DNA of 64,000 bases from IMG/VR virus record IMGVR_UViG_3300048033_001096, positions 105,232-169,231 of that record. One strand, given 5' to 3'. How positions within the stretch are numbered: position 1 is the stretch's first letter; each line of letters begins with the position of its first letter. The DNA is from a virus. Below the pieces are notes generated by a model. That model was not told the DNA's origin. It saw nothing but the letters and a program-made list of their open reading frames with translations, and did not search any database. Position numbers and translations under genes: made by a program. Positions 60,916 to 64,000 of the stretch are shown piece by piece.

Positions 60916-61478
60916 ATATAGCATTTGTACATATTCCTAAAACAGGTGGAGGCAGTGTTATTGAGTGGTTTAATAAAAATAATTTAAACAATCATTTAAT
61001 ATTTTACGGACATAAAAATCTTAATCAGATAAAAAATTTAACTACAAAAAAAATAGATACTAGTTTTTGTGTAGTGCGTAATACGTATGAAAGACTTATA
61101 AGTGCATATACATTTACACACAATAAAGTAAAAAAGAAAATCTCAAAAAATGAAAATATAGAAATTAATCAAGCTATCTTAAATACTTATAATAGTGGAA
61201 TAGTTTCATTTATAGAATACATGCATTCTATTAATCATGTTACAACAGCTAATCAATTAGAATTTAGTAATGGTGTTGACTTTGTTTTGCAAAGTGATCA
61301 ACTGTGTTCTATTAATAAATTAAATCATCTATTTAATACTAATATATTAATAGAAAAAGAACGTAGAGTACGCAAATACAATGATAAAAAATATTATACA
61401 AAAGATTTTATAGATGTTGTAAATGACCTTTATCAAAACGAAATTAATTATTTTAACTTCACACCAAAATATAGATAA
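60912..61478 (+). CDS. Sulfotransferase family protein
   Basis: The PAPS-binding motifs are clear: HIPKTGGGSVIEWF near residue 7 (5'-phosphosulfate loop) and CVVRNTYERLISAY near residue 53 (3'-phosphate motif, RNPYERLVSAY in relatives). The 188-residue length suits small Sulfotransfer_2-type enzymes, which move sulfate from PAPS to a sugar or other hydroxyl. No membrane anchor is present. It sits between gp4 and gp16, two conserved head genes, and is visibly more AT-rich than either, which suggests acquisition. It could modify the same surface glycan as the heptose module; that link is inference. Confidence 0.8.
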   Translation: MNIAFVHIPKTGGGSVIEWFNKNNLNNHLIFYGHKNLNQIKNLTTKKIDTSFCVVRNTYERLISAYTFTHNKVKKKISKNENIEINQAILNTYNSGIVSFIEYMHSINHVTTANQLEFSNGVDFVLQSDQLCSINKLNHLFNTNILIEKERRVRKYNDKKYYTKDFIDVVNDLYQNEINYFNFTPKYR

Positions 61479-61481
61479 ATA
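61474..61481 (+). promoter_or_regulatory. Late promoter GATAAATA over the sulfotransferase stop
   Basis: GATAAATA includes the TAA stop at 61476-61478. A start near 61487 gives a leader with TATAGGAACA before the gp16 ATG at 61509. Confidence 0.65.
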
Positions 61482-61508
61482 ATACTAGCATATAATGGTA
61501 TAGGAACA

Positions 61509-62012
61509 ATGACCAAAAAATTAGAAGAATTATTAAATTTGCCAGAAAGCAAAGAAATTATTGATAAAGCTGAAGAACAAGAACAGCAGCAACACTCTCA
61601 TGAATTAGAGCGCCAACAAGAAACAATGAGAGACATTGCTGAATTTGATAAAATTTCAAGTGCATTGCCGCACGTCAAGGGCCTAGGCGACATGGCAGAT
61701 AAAGAACTTAATGAAGTTGCAGACAAAGCAATGCAAGCATATGAAGAATTATTTGACTTAGGTATGAATGTTGAAAGCCGTTATAGTGGAAGAGTTTTTG
61801 AAACTGCAAGCACTATGTTAAAAACATCGTTAGATGCTAAAGTAGCTAAATTAGACAAAAAACTTAAAATGGTTGAACTACAACTTAAAAAAGAAAAGCA
61901 AGACAAAGATTCTAAGCCACAAGGCGACGGTATGATAGAAGGCGAAGGCTACGTTGTAACTGATCGTAATAGTCTACTTGAGAGGCTTAAAGGTCTAGAT
62001 AAAGATAAATAA
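61509..62012 (+). CDS. 16: Small terminase subunit gp16
   Basis: The 167-residue length is nearly that of T4 gp16 (164). The protein is helical, with coiled-coil segments (EELFDLGMNVESRYSGRVFE, TASTMLKTSLDAKVAKLDKK, LKMVELQLKKEK), typical of the ring-forming small terminase that regulates gp17. The N-terminal KKLEELLNLPES matches cyanophage gp16 starts, and the C-terminal tail is charged. It lies two genes before gp17, close to the T4 order. Its stop lies inside the next late promoter. Confidence 0.75.
   Translation: MTKKLEELLNLPESKEIIDKAEEQEQQQHSHELERQQETMRDIAEFDKISSALPHVKGLGDMADKELNEVADKAMQAYEELFDLGMNVESRYSGRVFETASTMLKTSLDAKVAKLDKKLKMVELQLKKEKQDKDSKPQGDGMIEGEGYVVTDRNSLLERLKGLDKDK
62004..62011 (+). 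promoter_or_regulatory. Late promoter GATAAATA over the gp16 stop
   Basis: GATAAATA overlaps the TAA at 62010-62012. A start near 62017 gives a leader of about 16 bases before the ATG at 62033; the Shine-Dalgarno is weak (ACGGGA). Confidence 0.6.
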
Positions 62013-62032
62013 CATATAACGGGATAACAAAC

Positions 62033-62590
62033 ATGCGTACATTTACTGATATTTTAACAGAATCTAAAAAAACTTATAATTTTATTATTAGAGTTGCAGG
62101 AGACCTACCAGAAGGTTGCGAACAGACTATGAAAACTAGTTTGGAGAAGTTTAATTTAATTAGTTTTAATGGTCCAAAAAGATCACCTATTCAAGAAACA
62201 CCGATGGATTTCCCGCAGTTACAAAATATGGAAGTACATACTTTTGAAGCAGAAGTAGGTTATCCAACAGTTGGACATATTTTAGAGCGTTATCTCGTAG
62301 ATTGTTGCTGTATCGATCATACTCATTTAAATGTTAGAGTTCCGGGCGAACCAGTAGAGCTAGAACAACAAGAAGAAACTAGTGAAGTATACACTCCGGT
62401 AATAGGTAATGACGACATGGGCGGTGAAAGCGCACAAGAATCAGTAGGCGAAAATAGAGTAATGGATCTACTTAAAGAACTAGAAGTTGCCCGTAAAGAA
62501 AGAGGTTACGATCCAATCGACGGAATAGAGCCAGGAACATCTAAAGATATAGACAACACAGAAAACAGTGCAAGTACTGTAGGGAGTTAA
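62033..62590 (+). CDS. Conserved hypothetical protein (185 aa), late
   Basis: Residues 1-105 look like a compact alpha/beta domain (MRTFTDILTESKKTYNFIIR, VAGDLPEGCEQTMKTSLEKF, VGYPTVGHILERYLVDCCC). The rest is acidic and low in complexity. N-termini of the form MxTFxxxLxES and the VAGDLP block recur in marine T4-like phages to my memory, without a known function. It lies between the two terminase subunits and is coupled to the next gene by a 2-base gap, so a role in packaging or the head core is conceivable, though unproven. Confidence 0.5.
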   Translation: MRTFTDILTESKKTYNFIIRVAGDLPEGCEQTMKTSLEKFNLISFNGPKRSPIQETPMDFPQLQNMEVHTFEAEVGYPTVGHILERYLVDCCCIDHTHLNVRVPGEPVELEQQEETSEVYTPVIGNDDMGGESAQESVGENRVMDLLKELEVARKERGYDPIDGIEPGTSKDIDNTENSASTVGS

Positions 62591-62592
62591 AA

Positions 62593-63339
62593 ATGAGCAA
62601 CAGCATGCTAGACATATTAAAGAACTTTGATTCGGCTGAAAAAGGCAATGCTCCGAGCGTTGCTAGAGAATCAACAAATGAAATGAAAACTATTTTAGAG
62701 TCTTTTAATAGTATTCAAGAATGTGGTATGGAAGGCATGGAAATGTCTGAACCAACACAAGAAGGACATCCAGTTACTGTAAGTGTAACAGCATCAGGAA
62801 AAGAAAATGTTTCTGACCTAATTGCATTAATGCAACAAGCGGCTGGAATTGAACAGCATGTTGATATGCCAATGGCTCATGATGCACATATTGACAAAGA
62901 TTCGCATAATGATACCGGTGAGCCAGATATGGCAGCTATGAAAAGAGCTATTCTAGGACCAATGGAAGAAGACGAGGACGAGGACGAGGATTTTGCAAAC
63001 TCACCAGAAGATTCTGAAGGTTCTCCAGAATACATAGATCATAATTTTATGACTAAAGATTTAAGTGGCGGGATTAATAGACAAAAACCAAAAGGTTCTG
63101 AGCGTGTTAAAGATCCAGCAGTTGAGTCAATTAAAGAACAATTGATGAAAGCACTTGAAGGAAAATATGCTAACGATGCACAGCGTAAAGCAGTACACGC
63201 AGCAAAGTCAAAAAAAAAGAATGAGTCAGACGTAGACGAAGCACACGGTAACAGTAAAAAGTATGACGATTGCTGGGATGGATATGAAAGAGTGCCAGGC
63301 ACAACAAGAGGCGAGCCAGGCTCTTGCAGAAAAAAATAA
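62593..63339 (+). CDS. Acidic hypothetical protein with C-terminal YERVPGT tail (248 aa)
   Basis: The product has a helical N-terminus (SNSMLDILKNFDSAEKGN), a Met- and His-rich middle, an acidic run EEDEDEDEDF near residue 131, and a basic C-terminal third. It ends with the motif DDCWDGYERVPGTTRGEPGS then CRKK. A similar short CW-x-GY-x-x-VPGT-x-x-G-x-x-GSC tail recurs at the ends of otherwise unrelated marine phage proteins. It may be a sorting or interaction tag, for example to the prohead core. Preceded by AGGGAG and followed by a strong terminator. Confidence 0.5.
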   Translation: MSNSMLDILKNFDSAEKGNAPSVARESTNEMKTILESFNSIQECGMEGMEMSEPTQEGHPVTVSVTASGKENVSDLIALMQQAAGIEQHVDMPMAHDAHIDKDSHNDTGEPDMAAMKRAILGPMEEDEDEDEDFANSPEDSEGSPEYIDHNFMTKDLSGGINRQKPKGSERVKDPAVESIKEQLMKALEGKYANDAQRKAVHAAKSKKKNESDVDEAHGNSKKYDDCWDGYERVPGTTRGEPGSCRKK

Positions 63340-63362
63340 AATAGCTACGATGGGGTAGTATC

Positions 63363-63390
63363 AAATAGGACCTTCGGGTCCTATTTTTTT
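63363..63390 (+). terminator. Intrinsic terminator before gp17
   Basis: AAATAGGACC pairs perfectly with GGTCCTATTT around a TTCG tetraloop, followed by a T-run to 63390. It isolates gp17 from the gp16 transcript. Confidence 0.92.
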
Positions 63391-63391
63391 G

Positions 63392-63399
63392 GTTAAATA
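63392..63399 (+). promoter_or_regulatory. Late-like promoter GTTAAATA immediately before gp17
   Basis: GTTAAATA starts two bases after the terminator's T-run; CAAT separates it from the gp17 ATG at 63404. The transcript would start at or within one base of the ATG. No Shine-Dalgarno is present. Confidence 0.55.
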
Positions 63400-63403
63400 C
63401 AAT

Positions 63404-64000
63404 ATGGCAGCATCATTAGACGGCGTCTTAATTAAAAAGGCGAATAAACAAGAAACATATACAGAAGCACAGATGCAGGACTTAATGCAGTGTATGGATC
63501 CTGACGAAGGGTACCTACACTTTGCAAAACACTTTGCATTTATTCAGCATCCTGTAAAAGGCAAACTATTGTTTGATCCTTACGAGTATCAGTTACGCTT
63601 AATGCACAGTTATCATAACTATCGCTTTAACATTAATATGATGCCTAGACAAACAGGCAAGACTACGTGTGCTAGTATCTATCTAGCATGGTATGCAATG
63701 TTTAATCCAGACCAAACTATTCTTGTTGCTGCACACAAGTACACAGGCGCACAAGAGATTATGTCACGTATACGCTTTGTGTATGAAACTTGTCCAGATC
63801 ATATTAGAGCAGGTGTTACTAGTTACAACAAACAGTCCATTGAGTTTGAAAACGGTTCACGTATTGTAGCACAGACTACAACGGGCAACACAGGACGTGG
63901 TATGAGTATCTCGCTACTATACTGTGACGAGTTTGCATTTGTGCAACCCAACATTGCTGAAGAGTTTTGGACTTCAATATCACCTACACTAGCAACAGGT
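63404..64000 (+). CDS. 17: Large terminase subunit gp17, N-terminal part
   Basis: The DNA-packaging ATPase is cut by the window end; 199 residues are visible. FDPYEYQ (57-63) is the adenine-binding Q-motif-like block, RQTGKTT (82-88) the Walker A, and SLLYCDEF (170-177) the Walker B with catalytic Glu176. GNTGRGMS is also typical of T4-like large terminases. The nuclease domain lies beyond the window. The ATG follows a late-like box by four bases with no ribosome site, pointing to a leaderless mRNA. A strong terminator just upstream implies gp17 depends on this promoter. Confidence 0.93.
   Translation, partial: MAASLDGVLIKKANKQETYTEAQMQDLMQCMDPDEGYLHFAKHFAFIQHPVKGKLLFDPYEYQLRLMHSYHNYRFNINMMPRQTGKTTCASIYLAWYAMFNPDQTILVAAHKYTGAQEIMSRIRFVYETCPDHIRAGVTSYNKQSIEFENGSRIVAQTTTGNTGRGMSISLLYCDEFAFVQPNIAEEFWTSISPTLATG

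Overview
The window is a contiguous stretch of an AT-rich, tailed, contractile (T4-like myovirus) phage genome, most like the marine T4-like phages of cyanobacteria and of alphaproteobacteria such as SAR11. The evidence is a set of T4 core morphogenesis genes (gp21, gp22, gp23, gp15, gp14, gp13, gp18, gp19, gp4, gp16, gp17) and a recurring T4-type late promoter motif ([G/A]ATAAATA, usually GATAAATAC). It also has very large virion proteins of marine type and auxiliary genes for lipopolysaccharide-type sugars. The host cannot be fixed from the sequence; the heptose genes point to a Gram-negative bacterium. I saw no tRNA gene, CRISPR array, integrase or insertion sequence.

Layout. 1-2502: head genes, namely the end of the prohead protease gp21, the scaffold gp22 and the major capsid protein gp23. 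2503-2965: the only long gene-free stretch. It holds two intrinsic terminators flanking an apparent independent structured RNA gene with its own sigma70-type promoter, then a late promoter and a structured leader. 2966-39599: a virion-protein cluster of about 36 kb with small beta proteins, two related fibres (1656 and 1494 aa), two related giants (2624 and 3748 aa), a fibre ending in an S74 auto-cleaving chaperone, a cysteine- and glycine-rich candidate tip adhesin, and a candidate fibre-assembly chaperone. 39684-46565: a sugar module of two facing operons. The plus-strand one (GT9-like glycosyltransferase, carbamoyltransferase, 2OG-Fe(II) oxygenase) has a late promoter. The minus-strand one (hldE, hldD, a cupin, gmhB) has a sigma70-type promoter and should supply ADP-heptose. 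46579-49908: the neck region, with gp15 and gp14 on the minus strand and gp13 on the plus strand, fired from a palindromic pair of divergent late promoters. 50023-51133: a small gene, a dNMP-kinase-like gene with a sigma70 promoter, and an HNH endonuclease overlapping its 3' end. 51248-64000: an enlarged sheath protein, tail tube, a second tube-fold protein, a fibre, a subtilisin-like protease, head completion protein gp4, a sulfotransferase, small terminase gp16, two uncharacterised proteins, and the start of large terminase gp17.

How the parts fit. Most late operons start at a GATAAATA-type motif followed by a short leader with a Shine-Dalgarno. A subset (gp14, the second tube protein, gp17, the HNH gene, probably the NUDIX gene, and hldE from a sigma70 box) places the ATG only 4-5 bases after the promoter box, as if transcribed leaderless. 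The most interesting items are the ncRNA and two structured leaders, the leaderless pattern, the ADP-heptose/carbamoyl module, the 38-cysteine tip protein, the ten-copy CxRD repeat array in the 3748-aa protein, and the virion-cluster subtilase.
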